The notes under the pieces are model-generated. The model was not told where the DNA came from and made no database searches. It worked only from the letters and a program-made list of their open reading frames with translations. Below are positions 1 through 7,662 of a DNA stretch of 43,613 nucleotides, in pieces. The DNA comes from Clostridia bacterium (lineage in GTDB: Bacteria > Bacillota > Clostridia > UBA1381 > UBA9506). The stretch lies in the NCBI GenBank assembly GCA_017396465.1, contig JAFQLU010000006.1:1-43613 (forward strand). The letters are read 5' to 3'. Each line of letters begins with the position of its first letter. Within the stretch, counting starts at the first letter, position 1. Made by a program: the position numbers and the translations under genes.

Positions 1-300
1 AGGAAACATTTCCATAATTTTTTCTACACATTCCACCTGTTCTTTTGAGCCTAAATAGCCTGTATATATTCCGTCAAAAGAAAGACCCAGAGTTTTCCAG
101 TGATTTGCAGCAGGCAAAATATTATCTGTCAAGTCACAGAACGTATAACCTTTAAATCCTGTATGAGCAGACAAAACCGCCGTAGGCAATGCACAGGTTT
201 CTATTCCAGCAGCACTCAAAATCGGAATAGCCACGCTCAGGGAGCATTTACCAAAGCTTGATATATCATTTATTGCAATTACTCTTTTCTGATTATGCAC
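1..300 (-). CDS. Pyridoxamine kinase, N-terminal part (runs off window)
   Basis: The first 100 codons of a ribokinase-like vitamin B6 kinase, cut by the left window edge. The product would phosphorylate pyridoxal or pyridoxamine with ATP in B6 salvage in the cytoplasm. Residues 5-20 (KRVIAINDISSFGKCS) and the following stretch with AVLSAHTGFKGYTF are characteristic of the Clostridia pyridoxamine kinase group: the early Asp/Ser substrate-binding region, then the TAVLS-HTGF segment. I start at GTG (298-300) because GAGGG lies 7 bases upstream and the nearby ATG in another frame stops at once. It follows the 313-1809 gene by 12 bases in the same direction, so it is probably the last visible member of the mtaB operon. 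The C-terminal ATP-binding half is outside the window, so the exact substrate is uncertain. Confidence 0.82.
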   Translation of the reverse strand, partial: MHNQKRVIAINDISSFGKCSLSVAIPILSAAGIETCALPTAVLSAHTGFKGYTFCDLTDNILPAANHWKTLGLSFDGIYTGYLGSKEQVECVEKIMEMFP

Positions 301-312
301 ATTTACACCCTC

Positions 313-1809
313 TTATGAATACGCCTTTATAAGACTGATTGCGTTCTGCAGTTCCGCTTCACTACTTAAGGGATATGACCCTATAACATTTCCTCCACAA
401 CTGGCAGAAGCAATGTAGGCACCACCCATTCTTCTTATTTCGCAGTAAATCGGTTTACCAAGATACTGACCATAGCCTTTTCTTTCAGCATAAGGTCCAA
501 CCTCAACACGTTCTCCTGTATTTGGATGTGTTATTATTGTGTTATATGACACTTTAACCACTCCAGAATACACAACTGCACCATCTGTCATCTGACTCTG
601 TTGATTATTTTCTATCTTTTCTGCTAAATCTACAAAATTTTCTTTGTTTTCTGACGCAGAGTTCATATCTGCATCAAGAGTTTTTTCTATCTGCGCTCGT
701 GTAAAGGTATATTCCTTTCCGTCATGATATACAAACGTTATAGAATCAAGATTTGACGCAAGACTGAATAACACTGCCGCATCAGAATACGCCTTGCCGC
801 GTTCAGATTTTATTCCTTCATCATAAGTAATCAGTAAAGCATTAGAACTAATCTTAAAAGTCAAAGCATTAAGCTCATCCTTTGACTTTATTTTATCTAA
901 AATTTTCTGTATTTCCAGTTCTGTAGCATTCATAGTTTTGAGTGCTACGAGTTCTTCTGCATTATCTCTATAGAAATTTAATGGTATTTCCAAAATCGTT
1001 GTGGTGTTAACTCCGCCCGATGTAAGTCTGTAAGAAGTCGTACTCTTTTTTTCTGACATTTCTTTTGTTACAGTTTCAAATGTAAGGGGGTTATTGTTAT
1101 AGGTATATGTGCCATCATCTTTTTTGTAATAGGTATACATATATCCTGCACCTTTATCACATTCCAAATGATACCACGAAGTCAACAGGAACTTACCCTC
1201 TTCCTCTTTGAAATCCATAATATCAATTCCTGTACTTTCCTTATCCCTCTGCCTGTCTATAAAAGTGTTTATAAGTTTAACATTCTTTGCAGCTACCATA
1301 CCGTCTGCAAATTCAACTCTACAAACCTTATCTTCTTTAATCTGTGAAAGCTCGGGAGCCTCAATATTTTTTTCGGGCGGGTTCGTGCCTATTGCAGGAA
1401 TTTTAAAGCTCTCATATATTTTTTCGCACAATCTTTCGCTCACTGTTTCTTTATAGAACAGAAGACTCGCTCCATAAGGTTCGGGATTGGGTAAATTTTT
1501 AATATAATACACAATCGCATTTTTTGAATTGTGCTGTGTTTCACACTTTATAACATTCTCTGCAATTTCCTTACCCACCATCTCCTTATCTTCATTTATC
1601 AGGGTAAACTCCCCTGCCGTATTTCCTTTACTGTCATACAGGATTCCCTTAGAATCACTGCTCCACTTACCAGGAACTGTTATTTCATATCCCTGAACTG
1701 AAACCGTCTTTTCAAGCCTTTCGTATCCGAATTGCATATACAAAAAACCAACAACAAGAGCAAATACAGCGGCTAGTACAACAACGATAAATAATCTTTT
1801 TTTGTTCAT
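313..1809 (-). CDS. Membrane-anchored unknown protein with DUF4825-like segment
   Basis: A 498-residue protein with one N-terminal hydrophobic segment (about residues 6-26, after the basic MNKKR), so it is likely anchored in the membrane with the rest outside the cell. Residues about 285-385 (ending in the stretch SLASNLDSITFVYHDGKEYT) recall DUF4825 domains of Clostridia: a pattern ending in an LF-N-D-I-F hydrophobic strand; this match is from memory and weak. The last 80 residues form a separate Gly/Tyr-rich module (about 420-498) that I do not recognise. AGGAGTGAT precedes the ATG by a normal distance. It lies 4 bases downstream of mtaB and 12 bases upstream of the kinase gene, so the three are probably cotranscribed, although no functional link is apparent. 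Function unknown. Confidence 0.7.
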   Translation of the reverse strand: MNKKRLFIVVVLAAVFALVVGFLYMQFGYERLEKTVSVQGYEITVPGKWSSDSKGILYDSKGNTAGEFTLINEDKEMVGKEIAENVIKCETQHNSKNAIVYYIKNLPNPEPYGASLLFYKETVSERLCEKIYESFKIPAIGTNPPEKNIEAPELSQIKEDKVCRVEFADGMVAAKNVKLINTFIDRQRDKESTGIDIMDFKEEEGKFLLTSWYHLECDKGAGYMYTYYKKDDGTYTYNNNPLTFETVTKEMSEKKSTTSYRLTSGGVNTTTILEIPLNFYRDNAEELVALKTMNATELEIQKILDKIKSKDELNALTFKISSNALLITYDEGIKSERGKAYSDAAVLFSLASNLDSITFVYHDGKEYTFTRAQIEKTLDADMNSASENKENFVDLAEKIENNQQSQMTDGAVVYSGVVKVSYNTIITHPNTGERVEVGPYAERKGYGQYLGKPIYCEIRRMGGAYIASASCGGNVIGSYPLSSEAELQNAISLIKAYS

Positions 1810-1813
1810 AATA

Positions 1814-3121
1814 TCACTCCTGTTCTAATACTGTTCCAAATGCCAGTCCGTCATTTATTTCATCAATTCTTACTTTTAAAATCTGCGTACTAACGTCTTT
1901 TGAGCACGGTGCCACTACAGTAATATAATTATCTGTTTTTCCCTCGTATATGCCTCTTCTACCCTTGTGCTCACGTTCAAACAACACCATTACTTCTTTG
2001 CCTATATGAGATTTCAAAAAATCATCTTTCGTTTTATTTGTTACATCTATTAACTTTTTGCTTCTTTCTTCTTTTACGCTGGGTTCTATCTGATTTGGCA
2101 TTTTTTCTGCCATAGTTCCTTTGCGAATGGAATATTTGAATATATGTGCCTCAGCAAAAGCAATTTCTTTGGCAAATGCAAGGTTTTTTTCAAACTCTTC
2201 GTCTGTTTCTCCAGGGAACCCTACCATTATGTCTGTAGTGATTGCCGCATCAGGAAATGCTTTTCTTATACGATCAACAGACATTCTGTAATCGCAAGTT
2301 ACGTATTTTCTGTTCATACGCTTTAAGGTTTCGTCACAACCACTTTGCAAAGACAGATGGAAATGACGACAAATTTTAGGGAGCTTTGCGATTTGTTCTG
2401 TAAACCCATCATCAAAGAGGGTAGGCTCTAAAGAACCCATTCTAATACGCTCTATACCCTCTATTTCGTTTAAACCTTTAAGCAAATCTATAAGACTCTC
2501 TTCTGTATCACGGCCATAGGAGGCAAGATGTATTCCTACAAGAACAATCTCTGAAAAGCCATGATTTGCAAGCCTTTGCGCCTCTGAAAGCGAGCTTTTT
2601 AAACTTCTTGAACGTATTCTACCCCTGGCATAAGGAATGATGCAATAAGAACAAAAATTGTTACAACCGTCCTGAACCTTTAAAAAAGCCCTCGTTCTTC
2701 CCTCGTAGCTTGTTACATCAAGCTCTTCAAATTCGCATTTTTTTGATATATCTTCAACCAAAGAGAATTTCGATTTAGTTTTTATAAACTCCTCATAATA
2801 CGAATAAACCTGCGATTTTTTATCAGTACCCAGGATTATATCTACTTCTTTAATTTTTTTCACATCCAAAGGTGCAACCTGTGCATAACATCCCATTACA
2901 ATTAATACACTCTCAGGATTTTGTTGTTTTGTACGTCTTATCATCTGGCGTGATTTTCTATCGCCTAAATGGGTTACTGTGCAAGTATTTATAATGTACA
3001 CATCTGCAACATCTGCAAAATCAACACAAATAAAGCCCTGCTCTTCAAATTGCTTTTTCACGGCTTCTGATTCGTATGTATTGACTTTACAACCTAATGT
3101 GCATATTGCAATTTTTTTCAT
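1814..3121 (-). CDS. mtaB: tRNA ms2t6A37 methylthiotransferase MtaB
   Basis: Radical-SAM enzyme that adds a methylthio group to t6A37 of ANN-decoding tRNAs. The N-terminal domain carries the three conserved cysteines of the auxiliary 4Fe-4S cluster (C11 in CTLGCKVN, then NTCTVT and VMGCYAQ). The radical-SAM motif CNNFCSYC follows at about residues 150-157, and a basic C-terminal TRAM-like region (about 370-430) would bind RNA. Length (435 aa) is normal for MtaB, and the CTLGCKVN start favours MtaB over MiaB or RimO. The start at 3121 was chosen over an in-frame ATG 24 bases upstream because GGGGG lies 7 bases before it and because the promoter at 3144-3172 would begin transcription inside the longer version. 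It heads the leftward operon. Confidence 0.93.
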   Translation of the reverse strand: MKKIAICTLGCKVNTYESEAVKKQFEEQGFICVDFADVADVYIINTCTVTHLGDRKSRQMIRRTKQQNPESVLIVMGCYAQVAPLDVKKIKEVDIILGTDKKSQVYSYYEEFIKTKSKFSLVEDISKKCEFEELDVTSYEGRTRAFLKVQDGCNNFCSYCIIPYARGRIRSRSLKSSLSEAQRLANHGFSEIVLVGIHLASYGRDTEESLIDLLKGLNEIEGIERIRMGSLEPTLFDDGFTEQIAKLPKICRHFHLSLQSGCDETLKRMNRKYVTCDYRMSVDRIRKAFPDAAITTDIMVGFPGETDEEFEKNLAFAKEIAFAEAHIFKYSIRKGTMAEKMPNQIEPSVKEERSKKLIDVTNKTKDDFLKSHIGKEVMVLFEREHKGRRGIYEGKTDNYITVVAPCSKDVSTQILKVRIDEINDGLAFGTVLEQE

Positions 3122-3143
3122 CACATTACCCCCAGTATAATAC

Positions 3144-3172
3144 ATTTTAACATATTTTCGTTTTTATGTAAA
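3144..3172 (-). promoter_or_regulatory. SigmaA promoter of the mtaB operon
   Basis: Read on the minus strand: TTTACA (3167-3172), 17-base spacer, TAAAAT (3144-3149). The predicted transcript starts near 3137, leaving a short leader before the mtaB ATG at 3121. This supports the shorter mtaB start. Confidence 0.7.
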
Positions 3173-3223
3173 GAAAAACGCCCAACAAATATGTATAAAC
3201 TTAAAAATATTTTTAATATAATC

Positions 3224-3252
3224 TTGATTTTTGATTAATTTTGTATTATAAT
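3224..3252 (+). promoter_or_regulatory. SigmaA promoter of tRNA-Pro
   Basis: TTGATT (3224-3229), 17-base spacer, TATAAT (3247-3252); the tRNA begins 15 bases further on. It is divergent from the mtaB promoter. Confidence 0.75.
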
Positions 3253-3267
3253 GTTTGAGTATGATTT

Positions 3268-3344
3268 CGGGATGTGGCCCAGCTTGGTAGGGCGCTACGT
3301 TCGGGACGTAGAAGCCGCAGGTTCAAATCCTGTCATCCCGACCA
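3268..3344 (+). tRNA. tRNA-Pro, anticodon CGG
   Basis: A 77-base cloverleaf with encoded CCA. The acceptor stem is CGGGATG with CATCCCG, the anticodon stem CTACG with CGTAG around the loop TTCGGGA (anticodon CGG at loop positions 3-5), and the T arm is CAGGTTCAAATCCTG. The discriminator base is A (3341) followed by CCA (3342-3344). C1 pairing with G72, the usual proline identity feature, is present. It reads CCG codons. Confidence 0.96.
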
Positions 3345-3346
3345 GG

Positions 3347-3388
3347 AACACAGAGTATCTATTTGGATGCTCTGTGTTTTTTATTTTG
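3347..3388 (+). terminator. Intrinsic terminator of tRNA-Pro
   Basis: A perfect 9-bp stem (AACACAGAG at 3347-3355 with CTCTGTGTT at 3370-3378) followed by a T-rich run, starting 3 bases after the tRNA CCA. Confidence 0.88.
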
Positions 3389-3487
3389 GGGATGATAGGA
3401 TTTGAAGGGTCGGCTTTGGTTGCCAGTGGCAGTCAGAGCCGTCCACCGCTCCGCCCGCAGGCGGGCAATATCATGTCATCCCGACCA
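3389..3487. repeat. tRNA-Pro-derived hairpin-rich element
   Basis: Directly after the tRNA terminator lies a 99-base segment bounded by tRNA pieces. Bases 3389-3406 match the reverse complement of the tRNA T arm/acceptor (3322-3339) at 17 of 18 positions. Bases 3474-3487 repeat the last 14 bases of the tRNA, CCA included. The ends pair (GGGATGA with TCATCCC), and the core holds two more stems: CGGCT with AGCCG enclosing TGCC-agt-GGCA, and CCCGC-ag-GCGGG. It is too irregular to be a second functional tRNA. What it does is unknown. Confidence 0.65.
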
Positions 3488-3507
3488 AAAATCCTTTTTT
3501 TAATTCG

Positions 3508-3535
3508 TTCACAGTTTTTTCTCCGCAATTATACA
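3508..3535 (+). promoter_or_regulatory. Possible promoter of the small-gene pair
   Basis: TTCACA (3508-3513), 16-base spacer, TATACA (3530-3535), about 70 bases before the first small gene. Other AT-rich hexamers nearer the gene are possible, so this is only a candidate. Confidence 0.3.
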
Positions 3536-3603
3536 CATATCCAATATTACTAAATAAATATATTATAAAATGGTTATGCTATATATTGAACGGAGTGATT
3601 GTT

Positions 3604-3783
3604 ATGGAAAATTATGAAATGCCCGTAGGTCTTGGAATGGCACTTGCACAAAGACCCGAGGCTATGGAAAAATTTACTGCTCTTAGTACCGACAAAAAAC
3701 AGGAGATAATTAATGGCACACATTCAGTTTCATCAAAAGAGGAAATGAAACAATATGTAAATAGAATTATATTGGAATACTAA
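3604..3783 (+). CDS. Small unknown protein (59 aa)
   Basis: A 59-residue soluble protein, mainly helical by composition. Its middle and end (KFTALSTDKKQEII, then SKEEMKQYVNRII) resemble the short C-terminal helical segment of YdeI/OmpD-associated proteins (a LS-x-x-K-x-x-I-I...K-x-x-M-x-x-Y-V pattern), but that is a loose likeness. ATG 3604 has GGAG 8 bases upstream; an in-frame TTG at 3586 would precede the ribosome binding site and was not used. There is no signal peptide. A second tiny gene follows with almost the same initiation sequence (GTGATTGTTATGGA), so the two are probably expressed together. Function unknown. Confidence 0.65.
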   Translation: MENYEMPVGLGMALAQRPEAMEKFTALSTDKKQEIINGTHSVSSKEEMKQYVNRIILEY

Positions 3784-3827
3784 TATGATTCATACTCTAT
3801 ATTTTTGCATGTAAAGAGGTGATTGTT

Positions 3828-3956
3828 ATGGATGATAAGAAAAAACAGGATTCACAAAAAACCGCAACAGATAACAAATGGATTTCCACGGGGCTAACCC
3901 GTCCCAGTGATAATTCCGAACGTAAAGATGGTCCGGGAGGGGAGGATGCAGATTAA
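3828..3956 (+). CDS. Very small hydrophilic protein (42 aa)
   Basis: A 42-residue highly charged protein starting MDDKKKQDSQKT and ending RKDGPGGEDAD. Coding status is supported by AGAGGTGATTGTT directly before the ATG, by a near copy of the initiation sequence of the neighbouring small gene, and by the strong terminator about 45 bases after the stop. It has no hydrophobic segment or leader-type cleavage motif. The Gly-Pro-Gly-Gly near the end is notable and might mark a conserved peptide family, but I cannot name one. Confidence 0.5.
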   Translation: MDDKKKQDSQKTATDNKWISTGLTRPSDNSERKDGPGGEDAD

Positions 3957-4001
3957 ATTTTAATTTGACACACTTGTATATGTCAATCTGTCAGGTAAAC
4001 A

Positions 4002-4041
4002 AAACACAGACGGAGTTTTTGCATCCCGTCTGTGTTTTTTA
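4002..4041. terminator. Bidirectional terminator
   Basis: A 12-bp perfect stem (AAACACAGACGG at 4002-4013 with CCGTCTGTGTTT at 4026-4037) with T runs on both strands. It closes the small-gene pair on the plus strand and overlaps the stop of the convergent gene at 4039. Confidence 0.88.
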
Positions 4042-6702
4042 TTGTAAATTCGCTAAATATTCTTCTACAAAATGAGATACAGTCGCTCCGTCTGCTGTAG
4101 CGGTTACTTTCATTGCGCCATCATCCAACGCTGCTGTTGCATTTACAGGTGTCCAGCCGAGAACATTATAGTTATATGTACCGTTATTTCTGTAAACTTC
4201 TGCACTGCCGAGCGCAAAATCACCATTTGTGATTTCGCCCATATCTACTACATGGATATCATCCACTCCGAAGATACATTTGCTGAGCGCATTGGAGTCT
4301 GAACCCCAGAAGAAACGGAAAACGGTATTATATTTTTCCTCCGTGAATGTTTTCCGTTCCTGCAGATAGTAATACTCAAATTTCTGCCACTGTGTTGTAA
4401 GAACATTCTTAAGAGTTACACCGGGATAATTGGTGTTGAATCCATTTTTGTCCGCTATCCGCGTTTTCGCATTCTGGAAAAACCGAATACCGCCGGTGGT
4501 GACATCGTCCGTTGCCTGCTCTACCTTTGCCCAAAAGGAAACCTTATATAAATGATTGGGTTTCATCGTCACTTCCTGTCGGATTTCGCCACCGGTATTT
4601 GTTCCGTCACCCAAACGCATATATCCGTTTGACCCATCCGGTGCGCCGCCGGAAACAAAGGATTTTTGGCCGGACGCACGCCATACGTTTATATCCGCTT
4701 GAGAATCGAGCGCTGAACCTGCGAAAATCTCTCTGCTCTCTGCAGCCTCGGTTGTTTTTTGCGCTGTGGAATAAAAACTGAAATCGTCTACATAATAGTC
4801 CACAGAGCTGACATCTTCTGTCGCATAATTTTTTCCGTTCAATCGGATACTCACTTCTTCGAAAGATATGATTTCTGCTATGGCACCCTTTGTTTCTGTC
4901 GTCATATTCTGATATCCTGCCGGGATGGCACCTCTTACCGTACCGCCCCAATTTTCCACTTCTGCAGAAACATGAACCCATTCTCCTTTTTTGAGTCCCG
5001 TTTCCGAGGCATTTACCGTAACATAAGAGCTGACGATATCTGTATCCGACAAACTGTCGTCTTCTGCCGTTTTATGCACTCTACCACTTGCCCAGATAAC
5101 AAAGGACACCGTGTCATTGGTAAGTTCTGTATTATCAAGTTTTACCCAAGCGGAAAGATGCAGTGTGTCTCCAGGGTTCGCCGTTTTGAAAACAGGATAG
5201 TTGGTGTTGGTGAAGCTATTGCTTGTAACGCGAATCATCTTCGCATTATTGCTTCCCAAGGCACCTTCTCCTTCATAAAATTCCTTTTCAAAATCACGGT
5301 AAAGGTAAGGATTGTCTACGCCTTCAAACCGGAATGTTTCCTGATTAAGCTTTACCAAATTTGCCAGACCGCCGTAGTATCCCACGCTATCTTTATATGT
5401 GGTAGTGTTAGTAACCGCGTAATAATACCCGTCTCCTAACGATGTGAGTCCGGTGCAATATACAGATGCTCCGCCACATACTCTTGCCGGATGACCGGTC
5501 ACGCCGTGAGAAACCGCCTCATGGTCATCCAGCGTTTTACCATTACCGCACAAGCATTTCAATGTCATATGCCAGCCCGGCTCTTGTTCGTTGTAATCTC
5601 CGTCACCGTCTGCGTCCTCATAGTCGGTATACAGTGCGGCTCTTGCGTGAGCATCCGCTTGGGAAACAAACCCTTCGCTGTCTCCCGTCACGCTCTGCCC
5701 CACTTCAATCGTATCCATATATAAAGGCACAGAACCGTCAATAGCAAACCGGGTGACATTGGGAAACTCTTTTCCGGAATCAGAACGATAACACTCCAGC
5801 CAGATATCACCGGTATCCTTGTCCACCTCCAGTTGTTGTGCGCCATATGACTGATTGCCTACATAACAGAACATTTTGTGTTGATACAAAAATGTTTCTT
5901 CCGTATCGCTATATTCCTTTTCTAAAAGCTCTTCTGTAAACGGCAGAAGATTCCGCTCGTTTATCTGCTCTAAATCGTATGCCAGAATCATCAAATTTTC
6001 ATTGTCATACCGTTTTGCGTTCCTATAAGTTCCTGAATTTACAAATAAATACGTTTTTTCGTCCGGAACATCCAACGCACCGTCTCCGTCTGTATCATAT
6101 CCGCCGCCGGGGAGTTTCCCCACCGCAACACCGTCAATACCGCTACAGCCGTAACGGTGTCCCATCGAAGTATGATAATTTCCGTGTTCACCGGCACCCA
6201 TATTGTTGCAAAACGCCTCTTTTACCTGAGGAACATAAAGTGCCTGCATCATACCGGGCGTTGTGTATGGCATATCCGGCTCCGTTATCATTCTTCCATC
6301 AATAACACCTATAAAAAACTGCTCTGAGGCATTATATATAAGAGGCGTGTATATTTTGCCGTTGTTGTAGCAAACATCGCCAATATGTGCGCCGCCTTTA
6401 TGAGACCCGGTAGACATACCTATCATAGAACCTACAATTTCACCGGTGGCAACATCCAGTTTTACCAGCATATTGGTAAAGGATGCATACATGTATTTTC
6501 CCTCATCATCCACGCAAACACCCTGCACATGTCCTGCACCGTAAGAGTCTGCAGCCTCGGACCAATATCCCAGATTGAGTTCTCTTTTACCGTTTTCCAG
6601 AATGTTGTTTAAAGCAGTTTCGTTTTCTTGTGCAGCAAATGTCACAGTCAACACAGATAAACACAAACACACCGCCAACATAAGACTTATGATTTTTTTC
6701 AT
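4039..6702 (-). CDS. Secreted beta-propeller protein with carbohydrate-binding-like modules
   Basis: An 887-residue exported protein. Signal peptide about 1-24 (MKKIISLMLAVCLCL...TFAA). Residues about 45-463 form a repeated-strand domain like a beta-propeller, with HVQGV at 58-62, RYGCSGIDG at 183-191 and two Asp-rich DxDGDG loops (about 203 and 363) that look calcium-binding. Two jelly-roll modules of the CBM4/9/22 type follow (about 464-665 and 670-825), then an apparently incomplete third one opening with NGDFALG. The start at 6702 has GAGGAGGAAC upstream; the open frame extends further, but that part overlaps the divergent promoter. The propeller domain is homologous to the cytosolic protein at 9156-10223. 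An AraC gene lies divergently. Whether the propeller is an enzyme or a binding domain cannot be decided. Confidence 0.75.
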   Translation of the reverse strand: MKKIISLMLAVCLCLSVLTVTFAAQENETALNNILENGKRELNLGYWSEAADSYGAGHVQGVCVDDEGKYMYASFTNMLVKLDVATGEIVGSMIGMSTGSHKGGAHIGDVCYNNGKIYTPLIYNASEQFFIGVIDGRMITEPDMPYTTPGMMQALYVPQVKEAFCNNMGAGEHGNYHTSMGHRYGCSGIDGVAVGKLPGGGYDTDGDGALDVPDEKTYLFVNSGTYRNAKRYDNENLMILAYDLEQINERNLLPFTEELLEKEYSDTEETFLYQHKMFCYVGNQSYGAQQLEVDKDTGDIWLECYRSDSGKEFPNVTRFAIDGSVPLYMDTIEVGQSVTGDSEGFVSQADAHARAALYTDYEDADGDGDYNEQEPGWHMTLKCLCGNGKTLDDHEAVSHGVTGHPARVCGGASVYCTGLTSLGDGYYYAVTNTTTYKDSVGYYGGLANLVKLNQETFRFEGVDNPYLYRDFEKEFYEGEGALGSNNAKMIRVTSNSFTNTNYPVFKTANPGDTLHLSAWVKLDNTELTNDTVSFVIWASGRVHKTAEDDSLSDTDIVSSYVTVNASETGLKKGEWVHVSAEVENWGGTVRGAIPAGYQNMTTETKGAIAEIISFEEVSIRLNGKNYATEDVSSVDYYVDDFSFYSTAQKTTEAAESREIFAGSALDSQADINVWRASGQKSFVSGGAPDGSNGYMRLGDGTNTGGEIRQEVTMKPNHLYKVSFWAKVEQATDDVTTGGIRFFQNAKTRIADKNGFNTNYPGVTLKNVLTTQWQKFEYYYLQERKTFTEEKYNTVFRFFWGSDSNALSKCIFGVDDIHVVDMGEITNGDFALGSAEVYRNNGTYNYNVLGWTPVNATAALDDGAMKVTATADGATVSHFVEEYLANLQ

Positions 6703-6739
6703 ATATGTTCCTCCTCTTCTTATTGGAATCCACAAATAC

Positions 6740-6768
6740 AGTATAGCAGAAAAACATACATACGTACA
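6740..6768 (-). promoter_or_regulatory. Possible promoter of the secreted propeller gene
   Basis: On the minus strand, TATACT (6740-6745) is a good -10, but the -35 position (6763-6768, TGTACG) is poor. This would fit a promoter needing an activator such as the divergent AraC protein. Confidence 0.4.
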
Positions 6769-6798
6769 TTGACATTTCACAACAAAATATGGTAAAAT
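6769..6798 (+). promoter_or_regulatory. Promoter of the AraC regulator gene
   Basis: TTGACA (6769-6774), 18-base spacer, TAAAAT (6793-6798). Its -35 hexamer abuts that of the divergent propeller gene, so the two transcription units share a single control point. Confidence 0.65.
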
Positions 6799-6821
6799 AA
6801 CAACCAAAGGAGGTGCACGGT

Positions 6822-7613
6822 TTGCTATACAAGATTTTTGCAAACGGATTTACGCCAGTTTTACACATAGCCAGCATCGGATACGCGTTTCAGAAGGAAA
6901 ATACACGTTTTGGTCCCGGGCAACAGCTTGCCTATATTGTGCATTATGTATTAAGCGGAAAAGGGTATTTTAACAACCACCCGGTATCTGCCGGGCAGGG
7001 ATTTTTAACCACACCGGAAGATACCTTTGAATTGCGACCGGACGAAACCGACCCATGGGAATATCTTTGGTTTGTTTCCCACGATCCGAAAATGGTGGAT
7101 ATTTTTGCTACATATCATATGCATCCTGATACGAAGATTTTTGACTATGAAAGTATTGAAGACGCCCGTGCTTTGGCAAAACAACTGGATCTGCATCACG
7201 GAACCACCTATCCTTCTCTGCTTCTGACAGAATACTTTTTGCATCTGTTTAACAATCATATGCTCCACAGAAAATCTGCTCCGCAATCCGAAACGTATGC
7301 AGATCACTTTTCAAGCTATGTGGAAGCGCATATACATACCTCTATCAAAATAGAAAAAGTGACCTCCTATTTGGGTGTCAGCCAACAGTATTTATATAAA
7401 ATCTGCAAAAAGCATTTCGGTGTTTCTCCCAAAAGATATATCCAGAATCGCAAGCTGTTATACGCAAAAAAACTGTTGCAACAAACTCAACTGACGATAA
7501 CAGATGTGGGAAAAGCAATCGGCTTAGACGATGTTTTAACCTTTTCAAAGTTTTTTACTACGCATGAGTACACCTCTCCCCGTGAATTCCGAAAAAAGCA
7601 CCGTAACACATAA
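6822..7613 (+). CDS. AraC-family transcriptional regulator
   Basis: A 263-residue regulator with an N-terminal cupin-type sensor domain (about 10-140; YVLSGKGYF and the pocket region after it) and a C-terminal double helix-turn-helix (about 165-262). The second domain has the classic VTSYLGVSQQYLYKICKKHF helix and the ending SPREFRKKH. It would bind DNA and respond to a sugar or oligosaccharide. The start is TTG 6822, with AAAGGAGG seven bases upstream; an in-frame GTG at 6813 overlaps that ribosome binding site. It sits between the secreted propeller gene (divergent) and the lyase-like gene (convergent), so it is the probable local regulator; the operator repeats at 9085-9110 and 10273-10297 are candidate targets. 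Confidence 0.92.
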   Translation: MLYKIFANGFTPVLHIASIGYAFQKENTRFGPGQQLAYIVHYVLSGKGYFNNHPVSAGQGFLTTPEDTFELRPDETDPWEYLWFVSHDPKMVDIFATYHMHPDTKIFDYESIEDARALAKQLDLHHGTTYPSLLLTEYFLHLFNNHMLHRKSAPQSETYADHFSSYVEAHIHTSIKIEKVTSYLGVSQQYLYKICKKHFGVSPKRYIQNRKLLYAKKLLQQTQLTITDVGKAIGLDDVLTFSKFFTTHEYTSPREFRKKHRNT

Positions 7614-7656
7614 AAAAACAGATGATGGAACGCAAAATTCCGTCATCTGTTTTTTA
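7612..7656. terminator. Bidirectional terminator
   Basis: A 12-bp stem with one G-T pair (ACAGATGATGGA at 7618-7629 with TCCGTCATCTGT at 7639-7650), flanked by an A run and a T run. It serves the AraC gene and the convergent gene ending at 7663. Confidence 0.87.
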
Positions 7657-7662
7657 TAAAAT

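Noticed and set aside
3389..3487. Second tRNA gene or classical prophage attachment site
   Set aside because: The anticodon arm and D arm are not formed, so it is not a functional tRNA. The two direct copies are only 143 bases apart with no integrase, so a simple att pair does not explain the inverted copy.
3251..3553. 100-codon open frame over the tRNA
   Set aside because: It reads through tRNA-Pro, its terminator and the tRNA-derived element; no coding signal.
4759..5439. 226-codon open frame on the plus strand
   Set aside because: Antisense to the secreted propeller gene; no recognisable domain or start signal.
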